From Bacillota bacterium (lineage in GTDB: Bacteria > Bacillota > Clostridia > Oscillospirales > Ruminococcaceae), in assembly GCA_023457355.1 (NCBI GenBank), contig JAEWLW010000054.1:77747-141746 (forward strand): 64,000 nt of DNA. The letters run 5' to 3'. Of this stretch, positions 35,593 to 42,950 are shown in pieces. The translations under genes were made by a program, and so were the position numbers. Within the stretch, counting starts at the first letter, position 1. Each line of letters begins with the position of its first letter. Under the pieces are notes generated by a model, which had not been told where the DNA came from, did not search any database, and worked only from the letters and a program-made list of their open reading frames with translations.

Positions 35593-37104
35593 CTACGCGC
35601 TTTGGGTCGTCCTTAAAAGCATCTTTTTAAAAATTGCCGACAAAGGTTTTCCGAAAGCCATGATAAGCGCAATCACAAGGATGGTGGCTGAAATCGGCTT
35701 TGTTATGACATGGATGAAATTTCCGTTACCAATAATCAGCGCCTGCCGGAGATTGGATTCGGTCAGGTAACCCAAAACAATTGCAAGAACCATGGGCGCG
35801 GCCGGTATCTCAAACTTTTTCATGAAATAGCCGATCATGCCGAAAAATATGGTTAGGCCAACCGTAAACATCGAATTTTCCAGCGCATAGGCGCCGACCA
35901 GAATAAAGGCCAGGACAACCGCGTTCAAAATCGGTGTCTTCACCTGAAGGACTTTCACAAAGAGCGGCAGCCCGCAAATGCCGAGGAAAAGCAGGAATAT
36001 ATTCCCGATGTACATGCTCGCGACCAGGCCCCATGCAACGTCCGGCGCCTTCGTGAAAAAGGACGGGCCGGGCGTGATGCCAAGCATCATTAAGGCGCCC
36101 ATCATAATGGCGGTGGAGCCCGAGCCGGGCACACCCAGCGTCAGCATCGGAACCATAGCGCCCATTGAAGCGGCGTTGTTTGCCGATTCAGGCGCCGCTA
36201 CACCTTCGAGAACACCGCTTCCAAACGCTTCCCTGTTCTTGGAGGTGCGCTTTGCCATATCATAGGAAAGAAACGAAGCTATAGTGGCGCCCGCGCCGGG
36301 CAGCATCCCGACCAAAAAACCCAATACCGTCCCGCGCCCGATATGCGGCAGGCAGTCGGCCCACTCGCGTTTAGTGGGGAATAGGTTCCGGGGCCTGAAC
36401 ATATCCTTTTCAACCCGGATATCCGTGTTGCTTTTTTCAGAAATAATCTCTGCGATTCCGAAAAGCCCCATGGCAACCGGAATAAAATCAATCCCGGAAA
36501 AAAGATGGATGTTGCCAAATACATAGCGTTGCGAGCCGTTTACCAAATCCATGCCAATACATGCAATGAACAAGCCGATAAAGGCCGACAAAAATCCTTT
36601 TGCGGGAGATTTTCCGGTCATACCTGCTATGGAGGTCATACCCAGCACCATCAGTGCAAAATACTCAGATGAGCCAAACATCAACGCGTATTGGGAAATA
36701 ACCGGTGCCAAAAGCATAAAAGCCACGACTGCAATGGTTCCGCCGATAATTGAGGCATAAGCAGCCATTCCCAATGCCTTGCCTGCCTGCCCCTTTTGGC
36801 TAAGAGGATAACCGTCCATCGCCGTCATAACTGCTGCCGAGTCCCCGGGGGTGTTAATCAATATGGCCGTGATAGAACCGCCGTACATTGCACCGTAATA
36901 AATACCGGCGAGAAGAATAATTCCTGTTGCTGCATCCATCCCGTATGTCAGCGGCAATAGCACCGCTATGCCAACGGAGGGTCCCAATCCCGGAAGCGCG
37001 CCTATAATCACACCGCATAACACGCCGCCAAAGGCATATAAAAGCACGATCGGGTTTGTAACAACTGAAAAGCCTGTGATCAGGTTTTCAAGAAGACTTG
37101 TCAT
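35593..37104 (-). CDS. tctA: Tripartite tricarboxylate transporter large permease TctA
   Basis: The large transport subunit, 503 residues, about twelve membrane segments. Family motifs are GVLCGVIIGALPGLGPSVG near the N-terminus, YYGAMYGGSITAILINTPGD and MLTLGVPGSGSTAIMMG. The start at 37104 follows AAGGACGG. It is placed between tctB (19 nt) and tctC. Confidence 0.95.
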   Translation of the reverse strand: MTSLLENLITGFSVVTNPIVLLYAFGGVLCGVIIGALPGLGPSVGIAVLLPLTYGMDAATGIILLAGIYYGAMYGGSITAILINTPGDSAAVMTAMDGYPLSQKGQAGKALGMAAYASIIGGTIAVVAFMLLAPVISQYALMFGSSEYFALMVLGMTSIAGMTGKSPAKGFLSAFIGLFIACIGMDLVNGSQRYVFGNIHLFSGIDFIPVAMGLFGIAEIISEKSNTDIRVEKDMFRPRNLFPTKREWADCLPHIGRGTVLGFLVGMLPGAGATIASFLSYDMAKRTSKNREAFGSGVLEGVAAPESANNAASMGAMVPMLTLGVPGSGSTAIMMGALMMLGITPGPSFFTKAPDVAWGLVASMYIGNIFLLFLGICGLPLFVKVLQVKTPILNAVVLAFILVGAYALENSMFTVGLTIFFGMIGYFMKKFEIPAAPMVLAIVLGYLTESNLRQALIIGNGNFIHVITKPISATILVIALIMAFGKPLSAIFKKMLLRTTQSA

Positions 37105-37123
37105 GTTTATCCGTCCTTTACTT

Positions 37124-37624
37124 TTATAATTGAAATATCCCCGCCGGAAGGGGAATGCGCAAAAATACATCGAATATCAGGAACAGAACAGCAAAGGTTC
37201 CCACGCCTACCAAGCAGGATGTTTTCAGGGTTTCCTTGCCTAAGACACGTATCAAAATGACAACAGCGATGCTGATGGCGACCAGTAAACCGATAATATC
37301 GGACAAAATAACCACCGCCCATGAAATTCCAATAACGATTGCAAACGATTTTAATTCCATCCTGTTAAAAATATTCTTTTGGAGCATATTATCAGGTTGA
37401 TCCTGAAGGATATCTTTTTTTGCCTTAAACCACGCCTTCATAAAAATCGCCAGGCTGCAAAGAACAATGGCAATTCCGCACATGATCGGGAAGAATCCAG
37501 GCCCCGGAAATCCCTGTTTTGTAAAGGCAAGGTTTTGTACAAAGGCAAGCCAGATAATAATCAAACCACCTAAGACGCCCATTATCCCCAGAATAAGATT
37601 TGCCTGCCGCATTTGGAATTTCAT
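37124..37624 (-). CDS. tctB: Tripartite tricarboxylate transporter small permease TctB
   Basis: A four-helix membrane protein of 166 residues with the TctB feature GFPGPGFFPIMCGIAIVLCS near residue 35. Three in-frame starts exist; the ATG at 37624 is the one correctly spaced from GGAAAGGA. It directly follows the module 2 partner gene, showing that module 2 and tctBAC are one operon. Confidence 0.9.
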   Translation of the reverse strand: MKFQMRQANLILGIMGVLGGLIIIWLAFVQNLAFTKQGFPGPGFFPIMCGIAIVLCSLAIFMKAWFKAKKDILQDQPDNMLQKNIFNRMELKSFAIVIGISWAVVILSDIIGLLVAISIAVVILIRVLGKETLKTSCLVGVGTFAVLFLIFDVFLRIPLPAGIFQL

Positions 37625-37648
37625 TTCCGCCATCCTTTCCAATAGTCT

Positions 37649-38278
37649 TCACTTTTTCGGCGTATATTTTTCTAGCATATTTATCGCCCGCGTCGGGTTA
37701 AATAAACCACAAACACAAGGTGCACCCATTCGGATGGCGCCCTGCTGCGGCGACATTCGCCCAGATTTGACGCTTTCGATTGTATCGACAACCAAAGCCT
37801 TTGAAATCAGGCCATGGCCGCACATCGTTATAAATTCCAATACTTCTTCAGGAGGCAGCTTTTCTTTCTTGCCCCAAATATCCAATGACATATTGACAGA
37901 ATGAGGGGTTATCCCGAATTCCCGGCACATTTGTTCAATATCTTCGCGCGGGCCTGAAAGTGTGATGGATATCCCCAAATCCATCTCCTGTAGCCTTTTG
38001 ATAATTTCACGGACTTTTTCCGCACTGTCGAAGCAACAGCGAACACGGGGTACCGCTGTAAAGCCCTGCTTGATCTCCTCAAGGCTTACGCCTGAGAGAA
38101 TGGTTCCCGTTTCATTGGAGCCTGTGTTGATTGGCCCTATTTCCCAAACCAGATCCAGAATTTTTCTCAGCTTATCCTTGCTGTCCTTGCTGTTGATGCC
38201 GGAAGCGGCCGTCGCAAGTAGTATGTAGTCATTTTTCAGCGCTTCGGGCGTTCCTCTTCTATGCAATGAGTGTGACAC
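37649..38278 (-). CDS. Conserved Cys-motif protein, partner of ferredoxin-like protein (module 2)
   Basis: A 209-residue paralogue of the proteins at 33017 and 40395. Conserved blocks: MSHSLHRRG..KNDY, NETGTILSGV, PRVRCCFDS, TPHSVNMSL, TMCGHGLIS and PCVCGLFNPTRA. The start is GTG at 38278, 2 nt after the stop of the ferredoxin-like gene, implying tight coupling. It is closer to module 1 than to module 3. Confidence 0.75.
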   Translation of the reverse strand: MSHSLHRRGTPEALKNDYILLATAASGINSKDSKDKLRKILDLVWEIGPINTGSNETGTILSGVSLEEIKQGFTAVPRVRCCFDSAEKVREIIKRLQEMDLGISITLSGPREDIEQMCREFGITPHSVNMSLDIWGKKEKLPPEEVLEFITMCGHGLISKALVVDTIESVKSGRMSPQQGAIRMGAPCVCGLFNPTRAINMLEKYTPKK

Positions 38279-38280
38279 CG

Positions 38281-39036
38281 TTATACCTCCTGTCGCTCTA
38301 TTTTAAAGGGCCGGCCCATGCCCAGGTTCACCTTACAGTTCGGGCGTGGAATAATGCCCAGGCTATGACATAATGCATTGGCGGGCAACGTTCCGTCAGC
38401 GTCGTAGCAGCCCATAAGGTCGAGTGAAAATACCGTATCGACAATATCGGCAAGCTCCCGGCATTTATTGAGTACCTCCTCCCCTTTCTCAAACGGAATC
38501 GTAAATTCAACGATGGCGCTGACAAACATCTCATCGAGATATTCCGCTTTAAACCTGCCTGTTTTTTTATCCGCCAGCATTTCGCTCAGCGGATTACATT
38601 GCTCCAGCTCAATGCCGATAGTGGCCAATGCCATGGTGACCTTTTCAATTTCCCGGACGCTTGTCGAAACGGAGGGCCTTCCCATTTCAAGGCAGATGCC
38701 CAATTCACCGCGGCACACCCTTCCGGTGACGTCGTTGGTTTTAACCTCTTCTGTCCCCCGCCCTGGAACACCGGTTAAGGGATGTGTCGTTGAAGGGTCG
38801 CTAAAAAATCTGCGGAGCTTTCTTCCGTCGGAGCGCGCCTCAGGCGCAAGCTCATAAATTGCCGATACCGGACATTTGACGACGCGCGGGCGGATACAGT
38901 TGCCGCACTCCAGACATAAACTCTGGTTGATAGCCGCTTTTTTACCGGATGGGGTCTGCGTGATGCTTATGGCATCAGCAGGACAATACGGTACACAAAT
39001 GCCGCAACCAATGCACTTTTTTTCATCAATAACCAC
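38281..39036 (-). CDS. 2x[4Fe-4S] ferredoxin-like protein with conserved GRGTEEVKTNDVTGR domain (module 2)
   Basis: A 251-residue paralogue of the proteins at 33653 and 41022. Cluster cysteines are C8, C11, C14, C18 (CIGCGICVPYCP) and C41, C44, C47, C55; then FSDPSTTH, GVPGRGTEEVKTNDVTGRV, LEMGRPSVST, VFSLDL and NLGMGRP. The start is GTG at 39036, preceded by AAAAGGAG; earlier in-frame codons lack a site. It is the first gene of the operon running through tctBAC to module 1. Confidence 0.75.
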   Translation of the reverse strand: MVIDEKKCIGCGICVPYCPADAISITQTPSGKKAAINQSLCLECGNCIRPRVVKCPVSAIYELAPEARSDGRKLRRFFSDPSTTHPLTGVPGRGTEEVKTNDVTGRVCRGELGICLEMGRPSVSTSVREIEKVTMALATIGIELEQCNPLSEMLADKKTGRFKAEYLDEMFVSAIVEFTIPFEKGEEVLNKCRELADIVDTVFSLDLMGCYDADGTLPANALCHSLGIIPRPNCKVNLGMGRPFKIERQEV

Positions 39037-39075
39037 TTTGCTGTCTCCTTTTTTATATAAATTGAATACACCCCT

Positions 39076-39089
39076 AAGCACATGTGCTT
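39076..39089. promoter_or_regulatory. Palindrome AAGCACATGTGCTT
   Basis: A perfect 14-bp palindrome in the divergent region, about 40 nt before the module 2 start. Possible operator. Confidence 0.35.
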
Positions 39090-39108
39090 TTAAGCCGTAT
39101 TCGAAATA

Positions 39109-39126
39109 TGTTATAACGATATAACA
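39109..39126. promoter_or_regulatory. Candidate LysR operator in the divergent region
   Basis: TGTTATA-ACGA-TATAACA is a perfect dyad of the T-N11-A type, between the lysR gene at 39295 and the divergent Fe-S/TctBAC operon. The location is that of an LTTR activation site. Confidence 0.5.
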
Positions 39127-39136
39127 ATATAGATTG

Positions 39137-39165
39137 TTGACAAAACAAATGGACTGTTGTTAAAT
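39137..39165 (+). promoter_or_regulatory. Promoter of the lysR gene at 39295
   Basis: Perfect TTGACA, 17 bp, TTAAAT on the plus strand. Confidence 0.6.
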
Positions 39166-39294
39166 AAAACTATTGCATATTTACGGATTACTATTTCAGT
39201 ATAGTTGCTGTATATGTCTTTGTAAAATTCATAATTGGAAGGATGATCATAACTTAATTTTATTTCGAGAACTGGAAAACCGGAGGTGAAATTT

Positions 39295-40161
39295 TTGAGG
39301 TTGGAAGATTATGAACTGTTGGTAACGCTCCACCAGACAAAAAACCTGACGCAGGCCGCCCGAGAAGTTTTTATGACGCAGCCTGCATTGACAAAGCGAC
39401 TTCAGATTGTAGAAAAAGAATATGGATGTACCATTGTGGACCGCACAAATAAAGGGTTGGTGTTCACCACATGCGGCGAATATTTGGTACAGCAGGCATA
39501 TAGAATCTGTGAATTTCAGCGCCAGACACAGCAAAGGGTGCGCGAATTAAACGAGGAGCAATCAAATGAAATTTGCATAGGCTCGCCAATCACTTTTACA
39601 AAGCACTACCTGCCCAATCTGCTGCGGCACTTTAATATTGCACATCCCGACATTAAATTTCAAATTAATGTAGACCATTCCTCATCTATTCCACATCATA
39701 TCAAGATTGGGAACGCCCAGTGTGGCTTTATGTTTGGGGATGTGGGGCATTCCTTTAACGCCTATCGAATGGATACGCAAGCCTGCTACGCCATTTCCAG
39801 CAAAAAGCTGGATTTTGCAAACCTTCCTGACGAGCCGCTGATTTTATACAGCAGAAACGAAGCGACTACAGAATCGGTACTTAAATGGTGGTACGAACAT
39901 AATAAAGTTAATCCGAAGGTTGGCATGACGGTCAGCGACCTAGACACAGCAATGTGCATGGTTCGCGTGGGATTTGGTTATTGTATTGCGTTTTGCAGAG
40001 ATAATTATTCAATGGCTAAGAACCTCTTCCGAATTCCGCTATATAATACCAACGGAACACCTTTCACCAGAAACACATGGTTTCTTTATCCTGATGAAAA
40101 CAAAGTTTCTGAAAATGTCAAAACATTCATTTCCTTTGTCGTACGTGAGTACCAGATGTAA
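39295..40161 (+). CDS. LysR family transcriptional regulator
   Basis: A 288-residue LTTR with an N-terminal HTH (LTQAAREVFMTQPALTKRL) and a ligand domain. It is divergent from the Fe-S/TctBAC operon with a T-N11-A dyad between, so it is the best candidate regulator of that operon. No ATG suits; the TTG at 39295 is 8 nt after GGAGG, while the GTG at 39286 overlaps that site. Confidence 0.9.
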   Translation: MRLEDYELLVTLHQTKNLTQAAREVFMTQPALTKRLQIVEKEYGCTIVDRTNKGLVFTTCGEYLVQQAYRICEFQRQTQQRVRELNEEQSNEICIGSPITFTKHYLPNLLRHFNIAHPDIKFQINVDHSSSIPHHIKIGNAQCGFMFGDVGHSFNAYRMDTQACYAISSKKLDFANLPDEPLILYSRNEATTESVLKWWYEHNKVNPKVGMTVSDLDTAMCMVRVGFGYCIAFCRDNYSMAKNLFRIPLYNTNGTPFTRNTWFLYPDENKVSENVKTFISFVVREYQM

Positions 40162-40163
40162 TT

Positions 40164-40307
40164 TATAGTCAAATCAACAGGAAAGTGAAACAGAATTCAC
40201 GGGTTTATTTTATGGCTGCAAGGCGGAGGGCGTGGGCTGGTTCCCGTCAAGAACGACAACGCAATCAGACCGCCAAGGCGGCTCGGCTTTCAATTGATTT
40301 GACGATA
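40164..40307. repeat. MITE-like intergenic element, family A, copy 3
   Basis: A 144-bp, more diverged copy with inverted ends TATAGTCAAATCAACAGG and, inward from the right, TATCGTCAAATCAATTG. The core has GCAAGGCGGAGGGCG, GGGCTGGTTCCCGTCAAG and ACGACAAC. It begins 3 nt after the lysR stop codon. Confidence 0.75.
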
Positions 40308-40333
40308 ATACCGTAGACAAGCTTTGACTTTCC

Positions 40334-40386
40334 AAAAGAGGCCCCAAACTACGCGCGACATAAGCGTGTGCAGTTTGGGGCCTTTT
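40334..40386 (-). terminator. Bidirectional terminator between lysR and module 3
   Basis: Long stem AAAAGAGGCCCCAAACT with AGTTTGGGGCCTTTT, with A/T runs on both sides; it serves both converging genes. Confidence 0.85.
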
Positions 40387-40394
40387 CCAAATTG

Positions 40395-41018
40395 TTATTC
40401 CTGCTGTGATAATAGCTTTTCAGCGCGCGTGATGTTAAAAATGCCGCAGTAACAGGGCTTTGCAAGTATTTTTGCACCCTCGACTGGGGTAAGCGTTCCT
40501 TTTTTAATGGAATCCTTGACCTGTCGAACCAATCCTGCTGAGATCATGGCATGCCCGCACATCGTTGTCAACGCCATTACATCGTCAGGGGGCAGGCCCT
40601 CCAAATTTCCAAACAGGCCCAGCGAGAGATCGGCAGAATGAGGCGTCAACCCGGCCTCACTGCATATTTTTTCAACCGCCTCACGCAGGCCGGTGATCAC
40701 AACCGACATGCCTAAATTTTCTTCCTTCAGGGTTTTAAGTACTCGGATGACCTTTTGCGCATCGTCAAAACAGCCCATTGCCGGTGAATTATCCTCCGTT
40801 TTTGCAAGCAGTTCCTCCCGGTCAAAGCCCAACGTCATATTTTGCTGGGTGGTTAAAGAGCCCCAATTGACGGGTTCCTCATCCAATGCAATCTCCATGA
40901 CGCGGCGCATTTTAGGCGCGGCATTTTCATGGTTAAAATTCATCGCGGGTCTGGAGATGAACGGAAAATCGTTTTCAAAGCTTTCTTCCTCACCGAAGCG
41001 GTGCAGAGTATGTGTCAT
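40395..41018 (-). CDS. Conserved Cys-motif protein, partner of ferredoxin-like protein (module 3)
   Basis: A 207-residue paralogue of the proteins at 33017 and 37649, the most diverged copy. Kept motifs are MTHTLHRFG..ENDF, GCFDDA, TPHSADLSLG, TMCGHAMIS and PCYCGIFNITRA; the NETGT block is replaced (TTQQNMT), so that block is probably substrate-specific. The gap to the upstream ferredoxin-like gene is 3 nt. Confidence 0.75.
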   Translation of the reverse strand: MTHTLHRFGEEESFENDFPFISRPAMNFNHENAAPKMRRVMEIALDEEPVNWGSLTTQQNMTLGFDREELLAKTEDNSPAMGCFDDAQKVIRVLKTLKEENLGMSVVITGLREAVEKICSEAGLTPHSADLSLGLFGNLEGLPPDDVMALTTMCGHAMISAGLVRQVKDSIKKGTLTPVEGAKILAKPCYCGIFNITRAEKLLSQQE

Positions 41019-41021
41019 GCG

Positions 41022-41741
41022 TTATACCTCCTTCAACGGACGGCCGAGACCGACATTAAGCTTGATGTTCTTTGGCGCAGATAGCCCCAAACGTTCCAGA
41101 ATGTCAATGGTTGGGAGCGTTTTGTCGTCGTTATACCGTACGACCAGTCCCCAGGAAAATACGGTGTTGGCTTTTTTTGCATTTTCCAATATTATTCGGC
41201 ATATTTCTTCCATTCGCGAAATAGGAATTATGAATTCCACAATGGCGGAGAGCACCTTCTCTTCGCGGACGTCTTCTTTTACTTTCCCCGTCAAAGGATC
41301 CAGCAAAAACGTAAGGGGATTACAGGGTTCAAGCGGTACCTGAGCCTTTGTCAAAGGTATGGTCATGACCTCAACGTCCCGAAGAATACAGCCCTTTGCG
41401 GGGCGTCCAAATTCAAGTGCGAAGCCAATCTCCCCCCGCTTGAAACGCCCTGTAACGTCGTTGGTTTTAACCTCCTCGGTTCCCCTGCCTCGAACACCGG
41501 TGTTTTCGTGCTTTGCGGTAGGATCAGAAAAAACCTTTCGCACCGAACGTGGCCAGCGATTGACCGTCTCCGGCTCATAAAAAGCTTTTTTGGGACAGGG
41601 AATCTGCCGAACGCAGATTCCACATTCGATACATGCTTCCTGATTGATAACTGCCTTTGACTGCTCCATGGATATACAGCCCATGGGACAGTATGGAAGA
41701 CATTTTTTGCAGCCTATGCAAAGTTCCGTGTTAACTTTCAT
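41022..41741 (-). CDS. 2x[4Fe-4S] ferredoxin-like protein with conserved GRGTEEVKTNDVTGR domain (module 3)
   Basis: A 239-residue paralogue of the proteins at 33653 and 38281. Cysteines C8, C11, C14, C18 (CIGCKKCLPYCP) and C37, C40, C43, C49 form the two clusters; an extra Cys22 is present. GVRGRGTEEVKTNDVTGRF, EFGRP, NPLTFL, VFSWGL and NVGLGRP follow. The ATG at 41741 is correctly spaced from AAAGGA; the ATG at 41750 abuts it. It is cotranscribed with the dehydrogenase upstream, unlike modules 1 and 2. Confidence 0.75.
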   Translation of the reverse strand: MKVNTELCIGCKKCLPYCPMGCISMEQSKAVINQEACIECGICVRQIPCPKKAFYEPETVNRWPRSVRKVFSDPTAKHENTGVRGRGTEEVKTNDVTGRFKRGEIGFALEFGRPAKGCILRDVEVMTIPLTKAQVPLEPCNPLTFLLDPLTGKVKEDVREEKVLSAIVEFIIPISRMEEICRIILENAKKANTVFSWGLVVRYNDDKTLPTIDILERLGLSAPKNIKLNVGLGRPLKEV

Positions 41742-41768
41742 TGCTACCATTCCTTTCTGGTTTGAATT

Positions 41769-42662
41769 CTAAAACAGCCTTTTAGGCTCATTTTCAGCAA
41801 GAAATCTTAAAACTTGTCCGAAATCAGTGCATGAGACATCCACCGACTCAACCCCAGCATAGCCCGAGATTTTTTCGAGCCGCTTTTTGCTTGCTCTGGA
41901 CATATCACAGGATTCTTCCAAGGCGATAAGCGTCAAAACCACCTGCTGCATTTCTTCACTTCGCCGTTTGGAGTGTTTTATAGTTGCCGCAAAGGTCTGA
42001 TCTGCAAGCTGACGTAGCGTTTTACCACTGATGGTTTTTTCCAGGCTGTCAATTGCCGCATCTAAAATTCCCAGCCGATATGCTGGAAGCATAAATTCCA
42101 GCATGAGCTGTGGCAAACCTTTCATAAACACACTTCGAAGCATTTTAAGCATAGAAGCCGCCCCCGCTTCGGCATCTATAACGGTTATCTCCATCCCAAA
42201 GAGGGATAGGGCTTCAAAAAACTTATCCGCCTTTTGCCCCGCCACTGCAATAGGAACACGGTGGCCAAAAACTGGAACCGGCCCCAAAATTGCTCCATCA
42301 ATAAAAGGTATTTTGTTGTTAAACTGTTGTGCAATATTTTTCTTCGTTATCGGTGAAACAGAATTCAAGTCCACAAAAACCTGGCTAGAATCAAGCAATT
42401 CAATTGCGTGACAAGCAACATCTCTGGCTGAATCGGGTGTCACAAGCGATAGAACAAAACTGCTTCCATAAAGCGCCTCTGAAAGATCATCCGTTACGAA
42501 GACGCCAGCCTTTTCAGCCTTTTGGATGATAGCGCTTCGCTTTTTTTCATGGCTGCACCCTCTGGCATATGCAGACATTTCAATTTCGCCGCTATTGCGA
42601 AGCCCACAGGCAATGGCAGATGCCGCTTCCCCAAACCCGATAAAACATATCTTCAGACTTAT
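41769..42662 (-). CDS. 6PGDH/3-hydroxyisobutyrate-dehydrogenase-like NAD(P) oxidoreductase with AUA start
   Basis: A 297-residue beta-hydroxyacid-dehydrogenase-like protein: Rossmann motif CFIGFGEAASAIACGL (GxGxxA, residues 9-14), VLSLVTPDSA, VDLNSVSP, IDGAILGPVP, and a DUF1932-type C-terminal domain (SMLKMLRSVFMKGL). Without the first 28 codons the protein would lack the NAD motif, yet no ATG, GTG or TTG precedes them; an AGGAGG lies 8 nt before an ATA codon at 42662, and an in-frame TAG bounds the frame just upstream. Start by AUA, by CTG two codons later, or a damaged start are the options. The first internal ATG is at 42578. It heads the module 3 operon. Confidence 0.7.
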   Translation of the reverse strand: MSLKICFIGFGEAASAIACGLRNSGEIEMSAYARGCSHEKKRSAIIQKAEKAGVFVTDDLSEALYGSSFVLSLVTPDSARDVACHAIELLDSSQVFVDLNSVSPITKKNIAQQFNNKIPFIDGAILGPVPVFGHRVPIAVAGQKADKFFEALSLFGMEITVIDAEAGAASMLKMLRSVFMKGLPQLMLEFMLPAYRLGILDAAIDSLEKTISGKTLRQLADQTFAATIKHSKRRSEEMQQVVLTLIALEESCDMSRASKKRLEKISGYAGVESVDVSCTDFGQVLRFLAENEPKRLF

Positions 42663-42850
42663 GGCAAAAACCTCCTATCAATGTATAAACTGTATGCCTT
42701 TATTGTATTTTGTAAATTGAAATATGTAAAATCACGATATGTAATATTTGATATTCCCAATCAGAATGGTGAGAAATTATTGCGAGTTATTCTCGGCACA
42801 ATCGCCATACAAATACGGAGCGGAGCCACCTCTCCCCCTCTTTTGGGTAC

Positions 42851-42885
42851 AAAAAAAGAGCGCCACTACCGAAGTAATGACGCTC
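42851..42885 (-). terminator. Terminator of rpsB-tsf
   Basis: GAGCG..TAC-ttcg-GTA..CGCTC stem followed by seven T on the minus strand. The stretch from here to 42662 holds no gene. Confidence 0.9.
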
Positions 42886-42950
42886 GTTTATCCCTTAACA
42901 AGTCCGCAAAAAATCACGGCTTTTTGGGCAAAAAGTTTTGTTGGCTACAA

